Below, piece by piece: positions 10,077-17,000 of a DNA stretch of 41,125 nucleotides. Every line of letters starts with the position of its first letter. Position 1 is the stretch's first letter. The notes under the pieces are model-generated. The model was not told where the DNA came from, ran no database searches, and was given only the letters and a program-made list of their open reading frames with translations. The translations under genes were made by a program, and so were the position numbers. Location of the stretch: assembly GCA_030638575.1 (NCBI GenBank), contig DAOWEJ010000062.1, positions 1 to 41,125 of the forward strand, given 5' to 3'. The stretch is from Deltaproteobacteria bacterium (GTDB lineage: Bacteria; Desulfobacterota; Desulfobacteria; Desulfobacterales; JAUWMJ01).

Positions 10077-10236
10077 CGGTCTCGTAAAAAGTCTCCCGCT
10101 TCAGTTCAGCGGGACGTTGTGCTGCATTTCGCAATCATTCAACGTACGACAAGTACGCCTCATGATTATCCCGCTTTAGCGGGGGAATTTGAACTTTTTA
10201 CGAAACCGTCTAAATCGGACTTTTTACGAGTTCATC
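10075..10236. repeat. Palindromic element, family B copy 1 (lipoprotein gene-lysA)
   Basis: Terminal inverted repeats GACGGTCTCGTAAAAAGTC (from 10075) and GAACTTTTTACGAAACCGTC (10191-10210) flank a body with an inner hairpin around CAACGTACGACAAGTACGCC, followed by the shared tail TAAATCGGACTTTTTACGAG to 10236. It begins inside the TGA stop of the lipoprotein gene. An extra pair, CCCGCTTCAG.../...CTTTAGCGGG, enlarges the stem in this copy. It fills the gap before lysA. Confidence 0.85.
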
Positions 10237-10268
10237 AATTCTGATTTAAGAGAAAAGCCTGTAAAATT

Positions 10269-11528
10269 ATGAATCATTTTATATATCATAAAAATGAATT
10301 GTATTGTGAAGATGTGCCGGTTCAAAAGATAGCTCAAGAAGTCGGCACCCCATTTTATTTATACAGCCATGCTACCTTGAAACGCCATTTCCTGGCCTTT
10401 GACGGAGCTTTTAAAGGAGTACAACGGCTCGTGTGCTATTCTGCGAAAGCCAATGCTAACATGGCTATTTTAAGATTGTTAAAAAGCCTTGGCAGCGGCC
10501 TTGATATAGTTTCCGGTGGGGAACTATTTCGTGGGATCAAAGCCGGTATTTCGCCTGAAAAGATTGTATATTCCGGCGTTGGGAAGCGTATTGATGAGAT
10601 CGACTACGCCCTTGATTCAGGTATCCTGATGTTTAACGTCGAATCCCTTGAAGAACTTGACCTTATAGATAAAAGGGCAGGCCTTTTGAAAAAGAAAGCC
10701 CCTGTTGCCATTCGAGTGAATCCTGACGTGGACCCGCAGACCCACCATTATATCTCAACAGGCTTAAAAAAGAATAAGTTTGGTATTGACATAAAGACTG
10801 CAATGGAAGGTTACAAGATTGCCGGCGGCCTTGATAATGTTGAAGTAATAGGGATTGACTGTCACATCGGCTCACAGATTACCAAAGTACAGCCTTTTGA
10901 AGAGGCCCTGAAAAGCCTAAAGACTTTGGTAACTGATTTAAAAGAGCTGAGGATTAAAATAAGATATCTTGATATGGGAGGTGGCCTTGGAATAACTTAT
11001 GATGATGAATCTCCTCCCGATTTGGGTGAATATGCAAAAGTTATCGTTGAGTCACTAAAAAAAAGCGAACTTAAACTTATCCTTGAGCCGGGCAGGGTTA
11101 TTGTTGGGAATGCAGGAATACTCGTTACCAGGGCATTATACAGGAAATCCAGCTCTATTAAGGAGTTTGTTATTGTTGACGCCGGTATGAACGATTTGTT
11201 GAGGCCGACCCTTTATAATGCATTTCATGCAATCAAGCCGGTTGTTAAATCTGATAATAAGCTTATTAATGCAGACGTTGTCGGGCCTATTTGTGAAAGC
11301 GGCGATTTTCTGGCAATGGACCGAGAAATTCCGGATGCAAAAAATGGTGATCTGCTTGCGGTTATGAGTGCCGGTGCATATGCGTTCGCCATGTCATCAA
11401 ATTACTGTTCAAGGCTTAAAGTGGCCGAAGTAATGGTAAAGGATGATAAGTTTTATGTTGCAACACAAAGACAAAGTTACGAGGATCTGGTTAGGGGGGA
11501 GTCGGTACCACCGTTTATAAACATATGA
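10269..11528 (+). CDS. lysA: Diaminopimelate decarboxylase
   Basis: Makes L-lysine from meso-diaminopimelate. The 419-residue fold-type III PLP enzyme has the Schiff-base lysine K60 in CYSAKANAN, the stacking histidine H199 in GIDCHIGSQ, the glycine-rich DMGGGLG, the EPGR motif, and C342-E343-S344-G345-D346 from the partner subunit. It overlaps dapF by 4 bp (ATGA). Together lysA-dapF-dapL encode the end of the lysine/peptidoglycan DAP pathway. Confidence 0.96.
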   Translation: MNHFIYHKNELYCEDVPVQKIAQEVGTPFYLYSHATLKRHFLAFDGAFKGVQRLVCYSAKANANMAILRLLKSLGSGLDIVSGGELFRGIKAGISPEKIVYSGVGKRIDEIDYALDSGILMFNVESLEELDLIDKRAGLLKKKAPVAIRVNPDVDPQTHHYISTGLKKNKFGIDIKTAMEGYKIAGGLDNVEVIGIDCHIGSQITKVQPFEEALKSLKTLVTDLKELRIKIRYLDMGGGLGITYDDESPPDLGEYAKVIVESLKKSELKLILEPGRVIVGNAGILVTRALYRKSSSIKEFVIVDAGMNDLLRPTLYNAFHAIKPVVKSDNKLINADVVGPICESGDFLAMDREIPDAKNGDLLAVMSAGAYAFAMSSNYCSRLKVAEVMVKDDKFYVATQRQSYEDLVRGESVPPFINI

Positions 11529-12397
11529 AAAAAATCAATTTCTATAAGATGAGCGGAAGCGGCAATGATTTTATCTTTATCGATAACAGGAATAATATCA
11601 TTGAAGAGAAGAATTTAACGAATTTTATTATAAATGTATGCCGCAGAAAAATGTCGGTGGGTGCAGACGGGCTTATGCTTATTGAAAATGACGATGACGC
11701 GGATTTTAAGTGGCGTTTTTACAATTCTGACGGAAGCAGGGCGGAAATGTGCGGAAACGGTGCACGGTGTGCCGCACGATTCGCATATCTAAATAAGATT
11801 GCCGGCGAAAAAATGTCATTTAAAACAGATGCGGGCATTGTCTTAGCACAGGTTAATCATGACCGGGTGAAGGTGAAAGTGCCGGACCCGACGGATCTTA
11901 CGGTCAATTTTATCATTAACCTGGAAAACGGGCCGCTTACGGTAAGCAGCATCAATACCGGTGTGCCCCATGTGGTAATTGAGGTTGACAGCATTGATGA
12001 TGTCGAAGTTGTAAAAACAGGCAGGGAGATACGGTATCATGATAAGTTTGCACCTGCAGGAACAAATGTGAATTTCGTGTACCGTTTAAAGGATGATAGT
12101 ATAAGCATAAGGACGTATGAACGGGGCGTTGAAGATGAAACCTTAGCCTGCGGCACAGGGGCGATTGCCTGTGCACTTGTCTATGCATATAAAGCAGAAA
12201 TGAAATCTCCCATATCTGTGATGACAAAGAGCGGCGTGCGGCTGTCTATATACTTTGATGCAAAAGAAGGTACATTTTATAATATTTATCTTGAAGGGGA
12301 TGCACGTATTATTTACAAAGGTGAGATGTCAGAGGAAGCTATGCACTATGTGAGTGCGGCGACTTTTACGGAGGAAACAGTGCATTATGAAAATTGA
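11525..12397 (+). CDS. dapF: Diaminopimelate epimerase
   Basis: Interconverts LL- and meso-diaminopimelate without a cofactor. The two catalytic cysteines are visible: C76 in EMCGNGARC and C209 in LACGTGA. KMSGSGNDF near the N-terminus is the family start signature. The 290 residues match the usual size. The ATG overlaps the lysA stop by 4 bp, and the C-terminal codons overlap the chosen start of dapL by 11 bp, so the three are tightly coupled. Confidence 0.96.
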   Translation: MKKINFYKMSGSGNDFIFIDNRNNIIEEKNLTNFIINVCRRKMSVGADGLMLIENDDDADFKWRFYNSDGSRAEMCGNGARCAARFAYLNKIAGEKMSFKTDAGIVLAQVNHDRVKVKVPDPTDLTVNFIINLENGPLTVSSINTGVPHVVIEVDSIDDVEVVKTGREIRYHDKFAPAGTNVNFVYRLKDDSISIRTYERGVEDETLACGTGAIACALVYAYKAEMKSPISVMTKSGVRLSIYFDAKEGTFYNIYLEGDARIIYKGEMSEEAMHYVSAATFTEETVHYEN

Positions 12398-13553
12398 AAA
12401 ATCCGATAGAATAAACAGTCTTCCGCCTTATCTGTTCAAGGAAATTGACAGGCAGAAGGAAGAGATCAGAAAACGTGGTGTTGATATTATTAACCTTGGG
12501 GTTGGTGATCCGGACATGCCGACTCCTTCCCATATTATTGAAGCATTAAATAAAGCCGCCCATGATCCGGCAAATCATAGATATCCATCATACACCGGTA
12601 TGGTTGATTTCAACGAGGCTGTTTCCCGCTGGTACAAACGAAGATTTAATGTAGATCTTGATCCTGCAAGTGAAGTTGTGACGCTTATTGGATCAAAAGA
12701 GGGGATTGCTCATATTCCTCTTGCGTTTATCAATAACGGGGATGTGGCCCTGGCAACAAGTCCCGGATACCCTGTTTATGACATAGGTGTTAAGTTCGCC
12801 GGCGGACAAACATATTTCATGGACCTTTTAAAGGAGAATAATTTCCTGCCGGATCTTGGTGCAGTACCGGAAGATATCGTTAAAAAAGCTAAAATGATGT
12901 TTATTAATTATCCCAACAATCCTACAGCAGCGGTCGCAGACAGCGAGTTTTTCAAAACAGTTGTCGAATTTGCCCAGGCGAATAATATTATTGTTTGTCA
13001 TGACGCCGCCTATACGGAACTGGCTTTTGACGGGTACCGTCCTGAGAGTTTCCTTGAAACAGATGGGGCAAAGGATGTCGGTATAGAATTCCATTCACTT
13101 TCAAAAACCTACAACATGACAGGCTGGCGCATAGGCTTTGCGGTTGGCAGGGCGGAAATTATACAGGCCCTCGGCCAGGTAAAAAGCAATATCGATTCCG
13201 GTGCCTTTCAGGCAGTGCAAATTGCAGGAATAGCTGCTATTGAGGAGGACCAAACCTGTATTAATGAAATGAACGCAGAATATACAAAGCGTCGTGATAT
13301 TCTTGTTGACGGGCTTTGCAGTATCGGACTTTCAGTAGAGAAGCCAAAGGCAACCTTTTATACCTGGGTCGAGGTTCCAAAGGGGTATACATCGTCAGAA
13401 TTTGCAAGCCATCTTTTATTAAAAGCAGGTATAGTTGCAACACCGGGCAATGGATTTGGGGCGGCAGGTGAGGGATATATACGAATGGTATTAACTGTTG
13501 GCCAGGAAAGGCTTAAGGAAGTCATTGAAAGAATCCGCAAAGTCGGTTTCTAA
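12387..13553 (+). CDS. dapL: LL-diaminopimelate aminotransferase
   Basis: Converts tetrahydrodipicolinate to LL-diaminopimelate in one step, so the acylated DapD/DapC/DapE route is not needed. The fold-type I PLP enzyme shows NLGVGDPDMPTP, SYTGMVDF, NYPNNPT, the Schiff-base lysine K230 in SLSKTYNMTGWR and a C-terminal RMVLTVGQERL. I choose ATG 12387 (388 residues): GGAGG at 12370-12374 lies upstream and the sequence before it (MRRLLRRKQCI) is unlike the family. It lies in a run with lysA and dapF. Close relatives include other class I/II aminotransferases, but context supports DapL. Confidence 0.9.
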   Translation: MKIEKSDRINSLPPYLFKEIDRQKEEIRKRGVDIINLGVGDPDMPTPSHIIEALNKAAHDPANHRYPSYTGMVDFNEAVSRWYKRRFNVDLDPASEVVTLIGSKEGIAHIPLAFINNGDVALATSPGYPVYDIGVKFAGGQTYFMDLLKENNFLPDLGAVPEDIVKKAKMMFINYPNNPTAAVADSEFFKTVVEFAQANNIIVCHDAAYTELAFDGYRPESFLETDGAKDVGIEFHSLSKTYNMTGWRIGFAVGRAEIIQALGQVKSNIDSGAFQAVQIAGIAAIEEDQTCINEMNAEYTKRRDILVDGLCSIGLSVEKPKATFYTWVEVPKGYTSSEFASHLLLKAGIVATPGNGFGAAGEGYIRMVLTVGQERLKEVIERIRKVGF

Positions 13554-13558
13554 GTGAA

Positions 13559-13590
13559 AAATCATCCGGTTGTATGATTTAAGTTTTTTA
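13559..13590 (+). terminator. Weak hairpin with U-tract after dapL
   Basis: AAATCAT (13559-13565) pairs with ATGATTT (13574-13580) over an 8-nt loop, followed by AAGTTTTTTA. The stem is AT-rich, so termination may be partial. It separates the lys genes from folK. Confidence 0.4.
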
Positions 13591-13592
13591 CA

Positions 13593-13707
13593 AATAGGAC
13601 ACGGATGGATACGGATTACACAGATATATTCATTTTATTTAATATGGCAAAAGAAATACGAACATTATGAAAACCTGTGTAAATCTGCGCAAATCTGCGT
13701 CCTATTT
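13593..13707. repeat. Palindromic element (AGGAC...GTCCT) overlapping the folK start
   Basis: The left arm AATAGGACACGGATGG at 13593 and right arm AAATCTGCGTCCTATT ending at 13707 are imperfect inverted repeats, with ACACAGAT and CCTGTGTAAATCTGCG further in. This pattern matches a repeat type I know from many environmental bacterial genomes. Its right arm is read in frame as the first codons of folK. Confidence 0.75.
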
Positions 13708-14224
13708 TCAAAGAACTAAATTATTACATATCGCTTATATTTCCGTTGGTTCCAACATCGGAAATAAACTTGAAAACTGCAAAAAGGGTGTTGATGCACT
13801 GACCAAGTCCGGCTCGGCGACTTTGAAAAACCAATCGCCCTACTATAAAACCGATCCGGTTGATTATCTGGATCAGGACTGGTTTATTAATTACGTAGTA
13901 AAGATTGAAACCTCATTAGACCCTTTTGAGCTTTTAACCACGCTAAAGAAAATACAGAGAGATGCCGGTCGCATTCGTGATGTAATACGGTTTGGTCCGC
14001 GTATCCTTGATATGGATATTATTTTATTTGATAATGCGGTAATGAATTCACCCGTTTTGACCATTCCGCATTCCAGAATGCACAAAAGGCGCTTTATTTT
14101 AAAGCCTATTTGTGATATAGATCCTGAAATCATTCATCCTGTTTTTAAAAAAAATATGAAATATCTCTTGGATGGCCTGGATGATGAAGAACAAGGGATA
14201 GCCGAGTATAAATGCGATTATTGA
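13667..14224 (+). CDS. folK: 6-hydroxymethyl-7,8-dihydropterin pyrophosphokinase
   Basis: Folate synthesis enzyme that pyrophosphorylates hydroxymethyl-dihydropterin. The core AYISVGSNIGNK, the downstream YKTDPVDYLDQDWFIN and the signature RFGPRILDMDIILF, HSRMHKRRF match FolK. The only ATG upstream of the conserved core is at 13667, inside a palindromic repeat, so the first ~15 residues (MKTCVNLRKSASYF) are repeat-derived and not part of the family. No ATG, GTG or TTG lies in frame between it and the core, and no clear Shine-Dalgarno precedes it. Function is sure; the start is not. Confidence 0.88.
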   Translation: MKTCVNLRKSASYFQRTKLLHIAYISVGSNIGNKLENCKKGVDALTKSGSATLKNQSPYYKTDPVDYLDQDWFINYVVKIETSLDPFELLTTLKKIQRDAGRIRDVIRFGPRILDMDIILFDNAVMNSPVLTIPHSRMHKRRFILKPICDIDPEIIHPVFKKNMKYLLDGLDDEEQGIAEYKCDY

Positions 14225-14472
14225 TAATTATAGGGGTTGCATACCTTGCATATAGGGCTTTAAAATCCTGGATGTTTCAAAATGTATCGACAGATAGAAC
14301 GGTAACTGGGAAAACAACAGGTGAGATTGACGATATAATGATAAAAGATCCTTTTTGCCAGGTTTATTTTCCTAAAAGAAACGGTGTACACTTAAAAGCT
14401 GACGGTGAAGATCTTTATTTCTGTAGCAAGGAATGCAGGGACAGGTTTATTGAAATGAGAAATGAAAAATAA
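14212..14472 (+). CDS. Small membrane-anchored YHS/TRASH-like metal-binding protein
   Basis: 86 residues. An N-terminal hydrophobic helix (residues 2-16) is followed by a polar linker and a compact module, KDPFCQVYFP ... LYFCSKECRDRF, whose Cys-x(n)-Cys-x3-Cys pattern and CSKECRDRF end resemble YHS/TRASH-type metal-binding domains. It overlaps folK by 13 bp, so it is probably co-translated. A similar small protein is common near housekeeping genes in related bacteria, but its role is unknown to me. Metal sensing or binding is inference. Confidence 0.7.
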   Translation: MRLLIIIGVAYLAYRALKSWMFQNVSTDRTVTGKTTGEIDDIMIKDPFCQVYFPKRNGVHLKADGEDLYFCSKECRDRFIEMRNEK

Positions 14473-14521
14473 AAATTATTAAAATATAACCGAAAATTTT
14501 TTAACAGGAGGTTTTTTATAT

Positions 14522-15166
14522 ATGAAATTTTTTATTGATACGGCAAACATCGACGAGATAAAAGAAGCCAGCCAAATGGGAATGGTTGATGGCGTTACAA
14601 CCAATCCGAGTCTCATTTTCAAAGAAGGTCGTGATTTCGAAGAAGTAATTAAAGAAATTTGTGAGATTGTGGATGGCCCCATAAGTGCTGAAGTTATTAG
14701 TACTGATGCTGAAGGCATGGTTAACGAGGCACGCCATCTGGCAGGTATTCACAAAAATATAGTTGTAAAGATTCCTATGACAGTGGATGGGCTGAAGGCA
14801 ACACGCAAGCTTTCCGGCGAGGGGATAAAAATAAATGTGACACTGGTTTTTTCTCCACTGCAGGCCCTTATGGCAGCTAAAGCAGGAGCGACATATGTAA
14901 GCCCATTTGTGGGTCGCCTTGATGATCTGTCCCATGAAGGACTTCTGCTGGTGGAACAGATTGCTGAAATTTTTAGTAACTATGCATTTGATACAGAGAT
15001 TATAGTGGCCAGTATCCGCAATCCGCTCCATGTGCTTGATGCAGCCATGATTGGGGCCGATATTGCAACCATACCTTTCAGTGTGCTCGGAAAGCTGGCT
15101 TCTCATCCTCTGACAGATAAAGGTCTTAAAAGCTTTCTGGACGACTGGAACAAGATGAAAAAATGA
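14522..15166 (+). CDS. tal: TalC-type transaldolase (fructose-6-phosphate aldolase family)
   Basis: 214 residues, the short class I aldolase form. The Schiff-base lysine is K83 in [15 protein letters not shown] and INVTLVFS are family signatures. Residue F129 in SPFVGRLDD sits where fructose-6-phosphate aldolase (FSA) has tyrosine and where transaldolases have phenylalanine, which points to transaldolase activity in the non-oxidative pentose phosphate pathway. A strong AGGAGG lies ~8 nt before the ATG, suggesting high expression. It is followed 22 bp later by pgsA. Confidence 0.88.
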   Translation: MKFFIDTANIDEIKEASQMGMVDGVTTNPSLIFKEGRDFEEVIKEICEIVDGPISAEVISTDAEGMVNEARHLAGIHKNIVVKIPMTVDGLKATRKLSGEGIKINVTLVFSPLQALMAAKAGATYVSPFVGRLDDLSHEGLLLVEQIAEIFSNYAFDTEIIVASIRNPLHVLDAAMIGADIATIPFSVLGKLASHPLTDKGLKSFLDDWNKMKK

Positions 15167-15188
15167 TTATTGATTTGCAGGTATAAAA

Positions 15189-15755
15189 ATGCTTCCAAGC
15201 GGCGGAATAAAAAAAATATTAAGCCATCCTAATAGTTTGACTCTTTTTAGGGTTTTGGCTGTGCCTGTAATTGTTATTCTTTTGTTGTTTCCAAACAGGT
15301 TCTGTACATTTCTGGCAGCCATTTTGTTCAGTGCAGCAGCAATTACCGATTATTTTGATGGATACCTTGCAAGGAGCCGGGGACTTGTGACCAATCTTGG
15401 TAAAGTTATGGATCCGGTTGCAGACAAGCTTTTAGTTTCCTGTTCCTTTATTATGCTGGCATCACTTAACTGGATACCTGCATGGATGGTCTGCATTATC
15501 ATAAGTCGCGAAATTGCCGTTACCGGATTGAGAAACATCATAGCTGAAAAAGGGGAAGATATCTCCGCATCATGGCTTGGAAAATACAAGACAGGGTTTC
15601 AAATCGCAGCCATTATACCATTGATATTTCATTATCCATATTTTGGGATTAATCTTCACGCTATTGGATATGTTTTCTTAATAGGTGCTTTGATATTTAC
15701 AGTATGGTCAGGAGTCGACTATTTTATAAGGTTTAGAAGGCTTCTTGAATTATAA
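15189..15755 (+). CDS. pgsA: CDP-diacylglycerol-glycerol-3-phosphate 3-phosphatidyltransferase
   Basis: Inner-membrane enzyme of phosphatidylglycerol synthesis. The CDP-alcohol phosphotransferase signature is intact: D57-G58, A61-R62, G71, D75 and D79 in FDGYLARSRGLVTNLGK followed by VMDPVADK. Several hydrophobic segments span the 188 residues, normal for PgsA, and SLTLFRVLAVP near the N-terminus is typical. It could in principle be another CDP-alcohol transferase, but length and sequence favour PgsA. Confidence 0.9.
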   Translation: MLPSGGIKKILSHPNSLTLFRVLAVPVIVILLLFPNRFCTFLAAILFSAAAITDYFDGYLARSRGLVTNLGKVMDPVADKLLVSCSFIMLASLNWIPAWMVCIIISREIAVTGLRNIIAEKGEDISASWLGKYKTGFQIAAIIPLIFHYPYFGINLHAIGYVFLIGALIFTVWSGVDYFIRFRRLLEL

Positions 15756-15808
15756 ACAACGGACAACCTTAATCAAGTTTTGACTCGATAAGTGTATAAG
15801 ATTTTTTA

Positions 15809-15836
15809 TTGACAAAATTAAAGGAAGTCGTTAAAT
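15809..15836 (+). promoter_or_regulatory. Sigma-70-type promoter for the tRNA genes
   Basis: TTGACA at 15809-15814, a 16-nt spacer, then TTAAAT at 15831-15836, about 15 bp before the mature tRNA-Gly 5' end. The -35 box is a consensus match and the -10 box is 4 of 6. Confidence 0.6.
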
Positions 15837-15851
15837 GAAAACCGATACTGA

Positions 15852-15926
15852 GCGGGAATAACTCAGTGGTAGAGTGCGACCTTGCCAAGGTCGAAGTCGC
15901 GGGTTCAAATCCCGTTTCCCGCTCCA
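15852..15926 (+). tRNA. tRNA-Gly(GCC)
   Basis: A complete cloverleaf: acceptor GCGGGAA/TTCCCGC, D arm ACTC/GAGT, anticodon stem CGACC/GGTCG with loop TTGCCAA (anticodon GCC), and T arm GCGGG-TTCAAAT-CCCGT. A T discriminator and an encoded CCA (15924-15926) complete it. It is followed 8 bp later by tRNA-Cys, so the two form one transcript. Confidence 0.97.
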
Positions 15927-15934
15927 TTTTATTT

Positions 15935-16009
15935 GGCGGCATAGCCAAGTGGTAAGGCAGCGGTCTGCAAAACCGCTATTCACCAGTTCGAATCTGGTTG
16001 CCGCCTCCA
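15935..16009 (+). tRNA. tRNA-Cys(GCA)
   Basis: Acceptor GGCGGCA/TGCCGCC, D arm GCCA/AGGC, anticodon stem GCGGT/ACCGC with loop CTGCAAA (anticodon GCA), and T arm ACCAG-TTCGAAT-CTGGT. CCA is encoded at 16007-16009. Co-transcribed with the preceding tRNA-Gly. Confidence 0.97.
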
Positions 16010-16022
16010 TTAAAAAAACAAA

Positions 16023-16065
16023 AAGGGTTTGCAAGAAAATACAGTAACTTGCAAACCCTTTTTTT
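16023..16065. terminator. Strong intrinsic terminator after the tRNA genes
   Basis: A perfect 13-bp stem, AAGGGTTTGCAAG (16023-16035) and CTTGCAAACCCTT (16048-16060), with a 12-nt loop and a T-run to 16065. The A-run upstream (TAAAAAAACA) makes it usable on the minus strand as well, fitting its place between convergent genes. Confidence 0.88.
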
Positions 16066-16099
16066 GTTGCTTTTGAAACATCACAGAAAATACAATTGC

Positions 16100-16128
16100 A
16101 ATATGAGGAATACCCCTAACCTCATATT
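16100..16128 (-). terminator. Hairpin downstream of the P-loop ATPase gene
   Basis: AATATGAGG (16100-16108) pairs with CCTCATATT (16120-16128), an 11-nt loop between. It lies about 70 bp past the minus-strand stop at 16199. The U-tract is poor, so it may be a partial terminator or mRNA 3' end stabiliser. The rest of 16066-16198 shows nothing else. Confidence 0.4.
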
Positions 16129-16198
16129 TGGAGGTCTATTTTAATTGATTTATAATTACAGTATGATGAATAGTCTGAGACCGTTCAAACCTCAAACG

Positions 16199-16906
16199 TC
16201 ACTTATCGATTTGATCTTTTATCAGCATTGTAGCAGGGTCTAAAAGCAAGGTGGGATGATCGCTGGAAGCTCCCTCTCCCTTCAAGGCTTTAACATGTAT
16301 TTCTTTTCCTTCAGGTTGAAGCTGGATGACTATCTCAAAAAGATCAGAGATATTAATCAATCTGGTCGGGATGCCTTCCTGTCCTATTGCTTCATCACGA
16401 TGGGTTCGTATGGTGAACCATACATATAATGATTTATTTTGTGCCAGGGTTTTAAGCTGTGAAAGCGATTCATAAATGGATTCGTCAAAGGGGAGTCCGT
16501 CTATAATGAGCATTTGCGGAGAAAAAATATTCTGCTCGGTAAGGTCCGTAAGCCTTTCTTCAAGTTTGGGAACACTGAAGACTTCGACCCTGAAGGTCAT
16601 GATAAACCTGTGGGGCAGGATGGTCTCTAATAGTCGGTTTGTCTGCTGAATATTGTATTGTTCTGCTATACGACTTAAAACTTCCCTGTACCATAAATTA
16701 ACTTTATTTACCGGATCGTCCAGGCTTATATGAAGAACATTTTTATTTTTAAGAAGGGAGTTTAAAGAAAGTTGTACCAAAAAGGATGTTTTCCCGACAC
16801 CGGCACGTGCGAGTACCGCACCGAATCCGCCAGGGGTTAGAATCTCTTCGGCTTTATATCCCATAAGTCTTAAAGGGTTTCGAAGTATAAGATCATTTTT
16901 CAGCAT
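16199..16906 (-). CDS. RecA/DnaB-like P-loop ATPase, function unknown
   Basis: 235 residues from the chosen start. Walker A is ARAGVGKTS shortly after GGFGAVL, followed by LHISLDDPVNKVN; Walker B is MLIIDGLPF. The overall pattern is a single RecA-type ATPase domain like the DnaB/KaiC/RadA group, without helicase accessory domains or Cys clusters. I choose ATG 16906, because AAAGGAG (complement of 16914-16920) is 7 nt upstream. A longer frame from 17041 would overlap fusA by 41 bp and begin with a lysine/arginine-rich non-family stretch. It is the second gene after fusA on the minus strand. Role not recognised. Confidence 0.75.
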   Translation of the reverse strand: MLKNDLILRNPLRLMGYKAEEILTPGGFGAVLARAGVGKTSFLVQLSLNSLLKNKNVLHISLDDPVNKVNLWYREVLSRIAEQYNIQQTNRLLETILPHRFIMTFRVEVFSVPKLEERLTDLTEQNIFSPQMLIIDGLPFDESIYESLSQLKTLAQNKSLYVWFTIRTHRDEAIGQEGIPTRLINISDLFEIVIQLQPEGKEIHVKALKGEGASSDHPTLLLDPATMLIKDQIDK

Positions 16907-17000
16907 TCTGAAACTCCTTTCTTTAAGGTGAAAGATCTTTGTCTGAGTACTGTTAAAATTGATATTTGTCTGTGCTGAGTCTTTGGTATTGCGAATAAGT

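Noticed and set aside
12354-12386. Longer dapL start at 12354
   Set aside because: The extra residues MRRLLRRKQCI are unlike the family, overlap dapF by more, and ATG 12387 has GGAGG upstream.
15831-16034. Minus-strand open frame over the tRNA genes
   Set aside because: It lies wholly over two well-formed tRNA genes and their promoter; such frames are common false calls.
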